Source of the DNA: Erodium maritimum
Taxonomy: Eukaryota > Streptophyta > Magnoliopsida > Geraniales > Geraniaceae
Direction: 5' to 3'
Assembly: GCA_963921825.1 (NCBI GenBank)
Contig: OY997596.1
Location: 36,633,932-36,697,931 of the forward strand
Length of the DNA stretch: 64,000 nucleotides
Made by a program: the position numbers and the translations under genes. A model generated the notes under the pieces. That model was given only the letters and a program-made list of their open reading frames with translations, searched no databases and was not told where the DNA came from. This document shows, piece by piece, positions 55,812 through 64,000 of this stretch; within the stretch, counting starts at the first letter, position 1; the number at the start of each line of letters is the position of its first letter.

Positions 55812-56160
55812 CATGAAAGAGCATTCCTTTCGGAACCTCATGAAACCCCACACGGGGGAAATGATGATTGGGTACGCAGACCCTGAAACATGAAACCCCA
55901 CACCGGGGAAATGATGATTGGGTACGCAGACCCTGAAACATGAAACCCCACACCGGGGAAATGATTGGGTACGCAGACCCAGAAACATGAAGCCCCACAC
56001 CGGGGAAATGATTGGGTACGCAGACCCGGTAACATGAAGAAGCCCCATACCGGGGAAATGATTGGGTGCGCAGACCCCTAAACATGATGGAGCATTCCTT
56101 TCGGAACCTCATGAAGCCCTAGACTGTGGAGATGAAAGGGTACGCAGCTCTGAAGCAACT
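55812..56160. repeat. 47-50-bp minisatellite with a short palindrome per unit
   Basis: Five to six units, each with ccccacaccgggg, aaatgattgggtacgcagacc and a spacer with catga. At both ends (55812 and 56082) stands a longer variant, gagcattcctttcggaacct, so the array is bounded by a higher-order repeat. Confidence 0.85.
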
Positions 56161-56738
56161 ACTAGGCGCCCCACTCCGGGGACAGAAAGCACATGCGATG
56201 TCACAACAAGGGGAGAAGCATCCAACTGACAGGACCAACCACAAGACCTCCCGACCCTAACTTTGAGAGGAAAGAACAACTCCCATCTCCAAAGCGCTAC
56301 CAACTCTCGAAGGAGAATAAGACAGCAACTACCAAGCCGGCGGCCAACACCGCTAACGGTAGAGACGAACCCGAATAACCATACATATCTTAGGAGATGG
56401 CTTCTGAAGGGGGCAAACAAAGCCCATGAAACTCGTCGGCGGTCAACACCTTTAACCGACGAGCTCGAACCACACCGATTCGAGATGAAAGGAAGCCAAA
56501 ACACACAGGTATGTATGAACAGGCTGGAGAAGTCTAACCAAACAAGGGAGGAAAGAGAGAGTACCTCTAAAAAGTCGACCAACAATCCAGAGACCGGGAG
56601 GCGAAGCACCAAAGGCATGTAGAAAAGCTCAACAACGATCCAAGCCCAATAAGATGTAGAAGCGCGTCCCACGACTTGAGCTAAACCAAACACCTCCAAT
56701 GACCTGCAAGAAGCTCCTCCAACAAAACCGCAAGACAC
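56109..56738 (-). CDS. Hypothetical 209-codon frame in repeat K
   Basis: Longest open frame of repeat K, ATG at 56738. The product is Val/Leu/Ser/Trp-rich with several hydrophobic stretches (LPLVLRLPVSGLLVDFLEVL; SLVWLDFSSLFIHTCVFWL) and scattered Arg pairs. It shows no motif I recognise. It runs into the first minisatellite unit at its C-terminus. Hydrophobicity of this kind is common in non-coding GT-rich DNA, and there is no start context or splice support, so I doubt it is a gene. If real it would belong to the repeat, not to the host. Confidence 0.2.
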   Translation of the reverse strand: MSCGFVGGASCRSLEVFGLAQVVGRASTSYWAWIVVELFYMPLVLRLPVSGLLVDFLEVLSLSSLVWLDFSSLFIHTCVFWLPFISNRCGSSSSVKGVDRRRVSWALFAPFRSHLLRYVWLFGFVSTVSGVGRRLGSCCLILLRELVALWRWELFFPLKVRVGRSCGWSCQLDASPLVVTSHVLSVPGVGRLVVASELRTLSSPQSRAS

Positions 56739-57302
56739 GGAGTAGACAAAGAAGCTCGCACTCAGCCCTCCGAAACCTTATTCCGGCCAACACCGAAAAG
56801 AGACCCTAAAGGGGGGGAGGACGGTATTTCTACCGAGAACGAGTTCCAAACTCTAAGCCGGCAGCAATAAATCTATCAATCCGAGAAACCGAAACTGAAA
56901 AGCGTGTTGAGCGTTCTGAAACAGAGACCGGTAACCCTTCACTAACTGGTAGCGAAGACCCGAGGGAGAAAGCCTGTAATGATACCGAGCACGATCTAGG
57001 CCGGACCCTGACAAAAGAAGACAGTAAAGCCAGCAAGAAGAGCAGCAGCATACTCCGACGGAACGAGACCCGATCCACAACCAATCAAAGAACTATGAAA
57101 AGCTTCCCACGGTAGATCAAGAACAAACCAAATAAACGGCAGCAACACCACCAAGTGAACCCGGAACAGGAAGACCCGTTTCACAACAAAACACTGACAG
57201 CTACACCTCCGAAACAGAAAAGGGCCAAAAGAACCAGCTCAAACCAGCCCAAACTCGAGTTGGCCCAAGCAAACCAGCCCAAAGGGAACCAAACCCAAGT
57301 TG

Positions 57303-58988
57303 TGTTAGTCTTAGTGCCCGTAGTTCAATCCTAAATGTCCAAATGTATAAATCATCGTTAGCAATAAAATTAAAGCGGCTTTATATTACTTATGTGTTGG
57401 AGTAATATATCGATGTGTGCTCTGATCTATGCCCACCATGCGAATAGAACCATAGATCGAGATAGATCACACTCGATGGGTCCCTAGTCAACAAAGCTTC
57501 ACTAGAAGCGACTAGTATGAAAGATGGCTCTTTATGGCTTACGTTCTGTTAGTCATTGGAATGGGATTCCGGAGTCTGATCATAGATATCATGTGGGACA
57601 TGATATTGGACGACCCGCCCTGAATATGTGCCATAGATTAAGTCATGAACATATTCAGTGTTGTAGCTTGTCATGTATCCTTAGACCAAGGAGTCTTTGT
57701 GATCGCTATGTAGTCAACAACTGAGTTTGACCTGAGCCTAACGTTGTCCGTAACAGGGCTTCCATAACGGCCAGGATTGGCTTGGGGACGGGCTACATGA
57801 GTGACACGAAAGGCGGCTAAGGGATTTATCCCTCATACTGAGGTATGGGAAAGATATCGGTTCTCGGCCGCTTGATCGAGAGTGACTGAAAGAATAACAT
57901 GGCCATGCACATGATACTGGGTATCATATCTTCAGTCATCTCACATATCAAGGAACGGTGATTGAGAATAATAAGGATGACGGCTCTATGCCTTATCTCA
58001 ATCAGGATATCGGAGATAAAAGGATAATGACAGGGACGACGGAAAGGTTAGAATCGACAGGGTCGATTCGCTATGCAGTGTCAGGCAATACTAAAGTCTC
58101 GTTAGTTGCCACTTAAATACGATCAAGTAAAATGGGATTTTACGTTGATCTATTGACATGCATAACCTAAGGGTCACACCGGAGGATGAAACGCATTGAC
58201 ACATTTATGGAGAATGGCCAAAAGGGAGTTGTCTCGGGACATGACCAAAACTGGGTTTTGGGTCATGTGCACGTAAGTGAATAGGACTTTACGGATCGAG
58301 ACAAGGCTTGGAGTTTGGGGATTGATCGCGTCGGATAATGTTGGACATTTCCGGTATGGAAGGCTTGGAGGCGATGAGCGAATCACGGGACCTCGTTGGA
58401 AATGGCCACGGGCCATGTTCCAAGGGGCCCATGAAAGGCCCATGCAACCAAGGCCCATGGAACTAATTAATCAAGTCTTGATTAATTAGTACTAAGTAAG
58501 CAAGACAAGGATTAAGGTGTTGGTGATTCACCACCTAACCCAATCTTGTCTTGCCATACTTTGTCCTATTTACACCTTACTTGACACCATACTTGTCTCA
58601 TGCCTTTAGTTGGACAAGTATGGATTTTGTTATGTTTAAGTCATCTTTTTTCAACATAACAAACACAAGACAAGAATAGGAAACACATTTTCTCTCCCTC
58701 TTCCATGGCCATTTCGGGTTTGGCTAGTTTCCACCTCCATTTTTGTGTTCTTGAGTCCTCAAAGAGAAGAACTACGTGGCTTTGATTCCCATGTGGATAC
58801 GTAGGCGTCTTGGAGACTCAAGCCAATCATTCGTTAACCAGTGTTCTTGTTTTGGTAAGAAATAGTGCTGAATTTTTCTCTTGTGAATCCATTCTTTGTT
58901 AGTTGTTTCATGGTTTAATCGTCTCTTGGTTTTCATTGATTTTCCGCTGCGAGTTGGTTCATCTCCAACCCTACCTCGAGACCCAACA
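57303..58988 (+). mobile_element. Solo LTR, family 2, third full copy
   Basis: TGTTAGTC...GACCCAACA with flanking AGTTG (57298-57302) and AGCTG (58989-58993), four of five alike. It interrupts repeat K. It is very close to the copy at 15705-17392. Confidence 0.9.
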
Positions 58989-59759
58989 AGCTGGCCCAAA
59001 TGGATTGGCCCAAATCTGGATTGGCCCAAATCTGACCCGCCCAAAATCCAGGCCCGCAGCTGGACGACCCAACCCATCTGACCTGCCACATACGCTTCGA
59101 ACCACCCGACCTGCATCAGAAGACCACGAGGACGCCGAGACACCTACGCGCAACAGAGCCGGCGAAGAACTGCGAGGAGGACCAGATCTGGGAGGTGAAG
59201 GTCGAGTGCCTCCACCGAGGTCGGAATCCAGCGCAGATCTGGCCGGAGATGCTGCCGTCCCGAAGCTCAGACCCACTCAAGCTAAACCACAAGCCACCGC
59301 GAACCAGAAAGCTCGACGGCTGCACCCGAGCTTCGCCAAGCTCCAGCCATGTAGTGACGACAGCGGAGCAAACCAAGGTCGGACGAAGACGACTAGAAAC
59401 GAGGTGAGAGGGTATGAAAACAGGGGAAGGAAGGTGAAAAGCTAGGAGGATGGGGAAAGGGAGAAGAACAGGGAAGTCCCCGCCGGCAAAGACGACAGTC
59501 AAGACTGTGTCCATCGCCGGCGAGGGGAAAAAATGGGTGACGGTTGAGAAGGCAAAAAGGGTCTTGAAGTCTTATAGAGGAGCACGAATTTGAAGAAGGA
59601 TCTATTGTGTTAAGACAAGTCCTAGAGAACTGAAAGGTTGAGAGTGGAGATATTTTAAGCTTGAAGAAGGAGGACCAACGTGGATTAGAATCTTGTGAGA
59701 AGAGAGTGAGAATATAAAAGTAGAGCTTCAGTCCATCCATTGTAATCTTACATTGGCAT

Positions 59760-60560
59760 TAATTTCTACAACTGTTCAATTTAATGATTGTTCATTGTTA
59801 TTTTTCTTCATCTTCTTCTTCTTCGTACTCCATGAGGAGGTAAACTCCATAATCTAGGGTTATGGAGGATTAGAGGTTTGAATTGCCGTGTATTGAATGC
59901 ATAATGTTGTGAAAGTTGAATCTAAGTTAGGGTATATTGTTGATTTGTTCTTAACGCTCTATCTCCCTTGCAGACTTGATAGTTGATGTGAATTAGGATC
60001 CAACACTCGTGACATGGGATCGTAATTAGTCTAAAATCAATAATAAGTTGGGTTGAAATCTAGAATGGAGATAGTTGGGTTAACATAATTGTGATAGCCA
60101 TAGAATTTTTTCGAAAGTTAGAAATTATCAAAGAACGTAGTGCTTTGGGTCTTCCTACACCTTGATTCGGGAGAACTAGGTAGTTAGGTTCCATTAAGGT
60201 CCGAAACATTCAAACGAAGTTAGGACTAGTTTGAGAGACAATTCGTTGCCCCTATAGTAGTCAACTTCACATTAACTATCGTTATTCAGTATGTGGAAAT
60301 GATCTCTATGAACCCATACCCTGGATTTTTTTTCTCCGATTGTACTCTTGTTTGATTTATCTGAGTACTTGATTTACATTTCATTTGTTTTAACTCTTGC
60401 ATGATACTTTCAAAACCAAACCATCTTTTTAACGAAATAGCTTAACAACAACTCTAAATAGAAATTGATTGTCTTGTGCTCCCTTGGGTACGATAAAACC
60501 ATAACCTACATTCCAAATACTAATTCACGACCAGTACGCTTGTAGTGAATCACATCCTAC
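59760..60560 (+). other. LTR-like stretch, Tat/Athila style
   Basis: Phrases such as gaggaggtaaactccataa, ctagggttatggagg and gtgctcccttgggtacgat are typical of the 3' part of LTRs of the plant Tat/Athila gypsy group. There are no ends, no target duplication and no coding part. Low-confidence fossil. Confidence 0.35.
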
Positions 60561-60639
60561 ATGCACACTAAGACTCGTCCGATTATTATTTAATTGAAAG
60601 CGGTTATTCTAGTGAATCATATCTTATATGCCAACTAGG

Positions 60640-60840
60640 ACCTTTCCGGTTATTATTATTACCTAAAATGCATACTAGTAACTTTCCATAATCAAACCAG
60701 TATTCGCTACGTTCCCTAGCTCAAGAATAAACAGCTCACGTCTCCTAGCTGCTGACGTTCGGGCCTACCTCCGGTCTTCTCGGACGAAGTCAGAGTCCGT
60801 GTTATTTCCTCCGTTGCCGGCGTGGCGCGATTCGAGCTCG
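60640..60840 (-). mobile_element. Gypsy LTR fragment
   Basis: Plus-strand atgcatactagtaactttcc through ttccctagctc matches 17800-17860 of the gypsy LTR at 14808-19361 in the same orientation. It meets a poly-G tract at its right edge. Confidence 0.55.
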
Positions 60841-60875
60841 GGGGGGGGGGGGGGGGGGGGGGGGGGAGGGGGGGG
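60840..60875. repeat. Poly-G tract, 36 bases with one A
   Basis: 27 G, one A, 8 G. It stands where the LTR orientation changes from minus to plus. Confidence 0.9.
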
Positions 60876-60959
60876 AGAACCAGAGAAAGAACTTGTCGGC
60901 GGCGGCGTCTAGGTCTTGTTGCCGGCGTGGTCTTATTCGCAGAGCACGGTGAGGAGCGA

Positions 60960-61737
60960 GGGCGGCATCGGGTGCGATAGATAGAGAGAGGGAGAGAGAG
61001 AAGGAGGAGAGTTGTGTTCTCGGGATGCGTGCGACCGAGGTATGTGCCGGTCAGTTATGCGTGAGGCCCCGAGTCTCCGTGACGGGAAGACATCCGACTG
61101 AATGTATTGCCGGTCATGTATGTTACCCCGAGTCTCCGTGACGGGAAGATGTCGGGACCGATGCTTTGTGTTCTGGTACGATATAAATGGGATGGGATGT
61201 GATAGCCGGCGATGTTAATGACGGTTGTACTAATTTATGTGTTGCTCTGATATGTGTGCTTTGTGTACTGATTGGCTATGTGCGTTATTATACTATTTGT
61301 GTTATTATGGTCTTGCGAGAGGGTTTGGTGGTTGGTAATTGTCCCGTGGGCGTTGTTGATAGTCATGTTTTGCTAGTATGCCTTAATTGGACGATTACTC
61401 ATGGTAATGAACTGATGTTCATAACCTTAACTACTTTTCCTACTGAGCAAAAGCTCACTCCTTACCTTGTTGTTTTTCAGGTGTTGAGCGGGATCAGGAT
61501 TAGCGGGATTCTCGGAGTTGGGAACTGACGAGGGTCTTGGCTCGTGTCTAGAGACGTATCGTGTATTTTAAACTAAACACTGCTTTTACGGTTTAAGTTT
61601 GAGCTGTTGACTCATTTGATCGGATTTTGGACTTCGTAGTACTATTTCAAGGCTTATTTCTTTTAAAGTGTCTTTATTTATTTATTTATCTAAGTTCACG
61701 TCTCGAGTCCGGTCAAAACCGGATTTGGGGCGTGACA
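60960..61737 (+). mobile_element. Gypsy LTR 3' part, opposite orientation
   Basis: Ends ...tttggggcgtgaca at 61737, the inverse of the LTR start at 14808. It includes two units around ccccgagtctccgtgacggg. It abuts a pol fossil that runs on the other strand, so it looks like one element inserted in or joined to another. Confidence 0.7.
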
Positions 61738-61742
61738 ATTTG

Positions 61743-63470
61743 TCATGAAAATTCCTGGACGAACCGTCTGTAATACCCCGCCAAACCCAGGAAGCTGCGG
61801 ATCTCGAAGACACTCTTGGGTCGTGCCCACTTCGAGACCGCGTCGATCTTCGCCGGATCGACGAGTATACCCTCTCGAGACACCACATGTCCGAGGAACT
61901 TCACCTCGGTGAGCCAGAACTCGCACTTCTCCAGGTTGTCGTACAGTTGGTGAGTACGCAACAAGGTCAACACTGTTCTCAAATGCTCCTCATGTGCCTC
62001 TTCACTAGGCGAATAAATCAGGATGTCATCTACGAACACCACGACAAACTGATCCAGGTACGGTCGGAAAATACCGTTCATCAGGTCCATGAATGTTGCA
62101 GGCGCGTTCGTCAGCCCGAACGGCATCACTAGGAACTCGTAGTGCCCATATCGAGTCGTAAATGCGGTATTCTCCATATCTTCATCCCGAACCCTCAGCT
62201 GGTAGTACCCCGATCGAAGATCAGTCATCGAGAACCACTTCGCTCCTCTCAACTGATCAAATAGGTCATCGATCCTCGGCATCAGATAACGGTTCTTCAC
62301 CGTAACCCGGTTCAACTTCCGGTAATTGATGCACATCCTCAACGCTCCACTCTTCTTCTTCACGAAGAGGGCGGGTGCTCCCCACGACGAATCACTCGGT
62401 CGGACAAATCCCTTCTCCCGAAGCTACTCGACTTGTCGCTTCAGCTCGACCAACTCGGCTTGTGAAAACCGATACGGGGCCATAAAGATCGGCGCAGTAC
62501 CCGGGATCAAGTCGATCCTGAACTCTACCTCGCGCGTTGGCGGTAATCCTGACAGCTCCTCCGGAAAGACCTCCGGGAACTCGCATACCACTCTCGGCAG
62601 CTCTCTACTCGGCACGGTCTCCGTCTCATCCCCCACGGTCAACGCAGACAGGAGTACTCCACTCCTACTGCCCAAGATACAAGTGACGACATGTCGCCTG
62701 ATACTACGGTCACCTTCCGACGATAACAGTCGATCGAAGCCCGATACCTCGTCATCCAATCCGTCCCCAGAATCACATCGAACGTCGTCATGTCCAGTAC
62801 AAGAAAATCACCATAGGACGGGCAATCAGCCACTCGGACCTCACAGTCCAGACACACGGTACTCAAAACTACCTCTCCCGTAATAGGGGTATCAAGACAT
62901 AAAGGTCTACTCAGAAACTTCACCCTCAACCCCAACATACGAGCAAAAGAAGAAGAGATGAAGGAATGAGATGCTCCAGTATCAAACAAGAATGATGGCC
63001 AAGAATTATAAAGCAGACACGTACATTGGGTAGCCTCATGGCCGGCGGAACGTCCCTCAGCCCGTTAGTCGGTGACAACATACACTCGGCCCTGCTGTGT
63101 CGGGGGTCCGCCTCTCGGAGGTGGTGGAAGTGCCACCTGCTGCACGGATCTCTGCCTCGGCGATGGCGCGCTCGCTGCCTGCCTCGGAGCTCTCTGCGTC
63201 TGAGCCTGACGTTGTTGGAACTGTGGCGATTGCCCCGTCTGCGACTGCTGTGGTCGCGGAGCTGACGCCACCAAAAAATGATCGGGGCACCTGGAAGCGA
63301 AGTGTACTAGCCGGCCATATCGATGACACAGTGGCGGCACGGCACTCAACCTCTGCTCGGGTCTACCCGCCGGCGGTCTACCGGTCTGCCGCTCATCGGA
63401 CAGTCCCGAGCCATGTGGCCTGACTGCCCACAACAATAGCAAGTAGGCCCTGACATGAAAGGCTCAACTG
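61743..63470 (-). pseudogene. Ty3/gypsy gag-pol fossil (chromovirus-like)
   Basis: Minus-strand fossil in the order nucleocapsid knuckle (CYCCGQSGHMARDC region near 63440, with a second cysteine-histidine cluster near 63350), aspartic protease with DTGASHSFIS and [12 protein letters not shown] (62990-62640), then reverse transcriptase with [40 protein letters not shown] and the FVDDIL active site (62363-61743). The wording fits Tekay/Del chromoviruses. It is broken (several interruptions) and ends where the LTR piece 60960-61737 begins. Confidence 0.85.
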
Positions 63471-63690
63471 AAGCTGCTGACCCGACCTGTCGCGGTCCTC
63501 TCAACTGTGCCTAAGACTGAAACAATCCCGAGGTCCTCTACCTCCTCGGATCTCGAGACTCGGATGGCCTTAAGGAGCTGCTCGATCTCGGCCTGACCTC
63601 CCGAGCCCTACCTGTCTCACGGAATCGCCGCTCCACGGTCAACGCCTACTCCACCAGGTCAGAAAATACCTGGGTCCTCAAAACTGCAAC
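63471..63690 (-). pseudogene. Gypsy gag fossil, decayed
   Basis: Continues the same fossil upstream of the knuckle on the minus strand. Only short gag-like blocks remain (Glu/Arg-rich), so the limits are uncertain. Confidence 0.4.
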
Positions 63691-63699
63691 TCGGTCCGC

Positions 63700-64000
63700 G
63701 ATCGCAGGCAAGGCGAACGTCGAGCTACTCTACCATCCGGGCAAGGCGAACGTCATCGCCGATGCTCTGAGTAGGAAGTCGATTCACATCGTTGCTAGAA
63801 TATTTGTCCGAGAGTGGGACATGATGGAGGAGCTGAGCATGTTTCGGCTCGAGCTCGATGAGATCACCGATGGCGTTACAATGTGTTCGTTAGTGGCACA
63901 GCCCACACTTGTTGCCCGTGTGCTGGAGGCACAGGCCGGGGATACCAAGACGGCAGAGATCCGGGAGAGGATTACCAACGGTGCTGACGCTGAGGGCTGG
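63700..64000 (+). pseudogene. Gypsy RNase H end and connection region fossil, plus strand
   Basis: Plus-strand reading YHPGKANVIADALSRKS is the classic end of gypsy RNase H, followed by the region that leads to integrase (MEELSMFRLELDEI). It runs out of the window. It faces away from the minus-strand fossil beside it, so two gypsy copies or an inversion meet near 63.7 kb. Confidence 0.75.

Larger units (their letters stand above)
55745..59560 (-). other. Unclassified GC-rich repeat K, split by a solo LTR
   Basis: About 2.1 kb outside the solo LTR. Reading leftward it begins with CT-rich sequence near 59560, has phrases rich in 'ttgggcc', an ORF-bearing middle and a 3' part containing the 47-50-bp minisatellite, and may end at the ttttgctaagaaaa stretch near 55745. 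It resembles the 5' leader plus tail of a retroposon. No reverse transcriptase, ORF1 motif or target duplication was found. Confidence 0.3.

Overview
The window reads as a repeat-rich nuclear segment of a flowering plant, most likely a eudicot. Plant LINEs, Copia and Ty3/gypsy LTR elements, a Mutator-like DNA transposon and foldback MITEs occupy nearly all of it. The only convincing host gene is a two-exon vacuolar-iron-transporter-like (VTL / nodulin-21-like) gene at 53.3-54.2 kb, which has its own TATA box and poly(A) signal.

Layout. 0-1.6 kb: tail of a LINE. 1.6-2.3 kb: a foldback element. 2.5-7.1 kb: a short LINE-derived retroposon (copy A) with a 16-bp target duplication, split by a 3.55-kb gypsy-type solo LTR. 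7.3-9.0 kb: a 1.68-kb solo LTR of a second family. 9.0-23.1 kb: two related ORF1-only LINE copies (H and G) lying head to tail, with three copies of one target sequence between and around them; each is split by gypsy LTR material. 23.2-29.6 kb: more ORF1-type LINE copies (I, E, D), with E and D again head to tail among three copies of one target. 29.9-30.8 kb: copy B of the short retroposon. 30.9-46.5 kb: a LINE 3' region split by a Copia fossil. That fossil holds a solo LTR in its internal region and a 6.1-kb Mutator-like element (MULE) in its 3' LTR. 46.7-47.2 kb: a MULE-type MITE. 47.3-49.5 kb: a LINE derivative encoding only an RRM-type ORF1. 50.0-52.4 kb: a retroposon containing copy C. 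52.4-55.3 kb: the VTL gene and its flanks. 55.4-59.6 kb: minisatellites and an unclassified GC-rich repeat split by another solo LTR. 59.8-64 kb: scrambled LTR and gypsy pol fossils.

How the parts relate. The MULE has a MuDR-like plan: two genes run inward from the two terminal inverted repeats and converge. One is a seven-exon MURA-type transposase, now broken. The other is a small, apparently intact protein with a GRF zinc finger, a coiled coil and a membrane anchor. Five short LINE derivatives (A-E) share one 3' tail. Its hairpin is kept by paired base changes, which suggests that a LINE reverse transcriptase recognised it. None of these derivatives carries endonuclease or reverse transcriptase, so they look like half-LINEs mobilised in trans. 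The novelty here lies in these non-autonomous elements, their tandem re-insertion, and the MULE accessory gene, not in host metabolism.

Limits: family names rest on motifs I could read, domain edges are approximate, and no alignment or database search was run.
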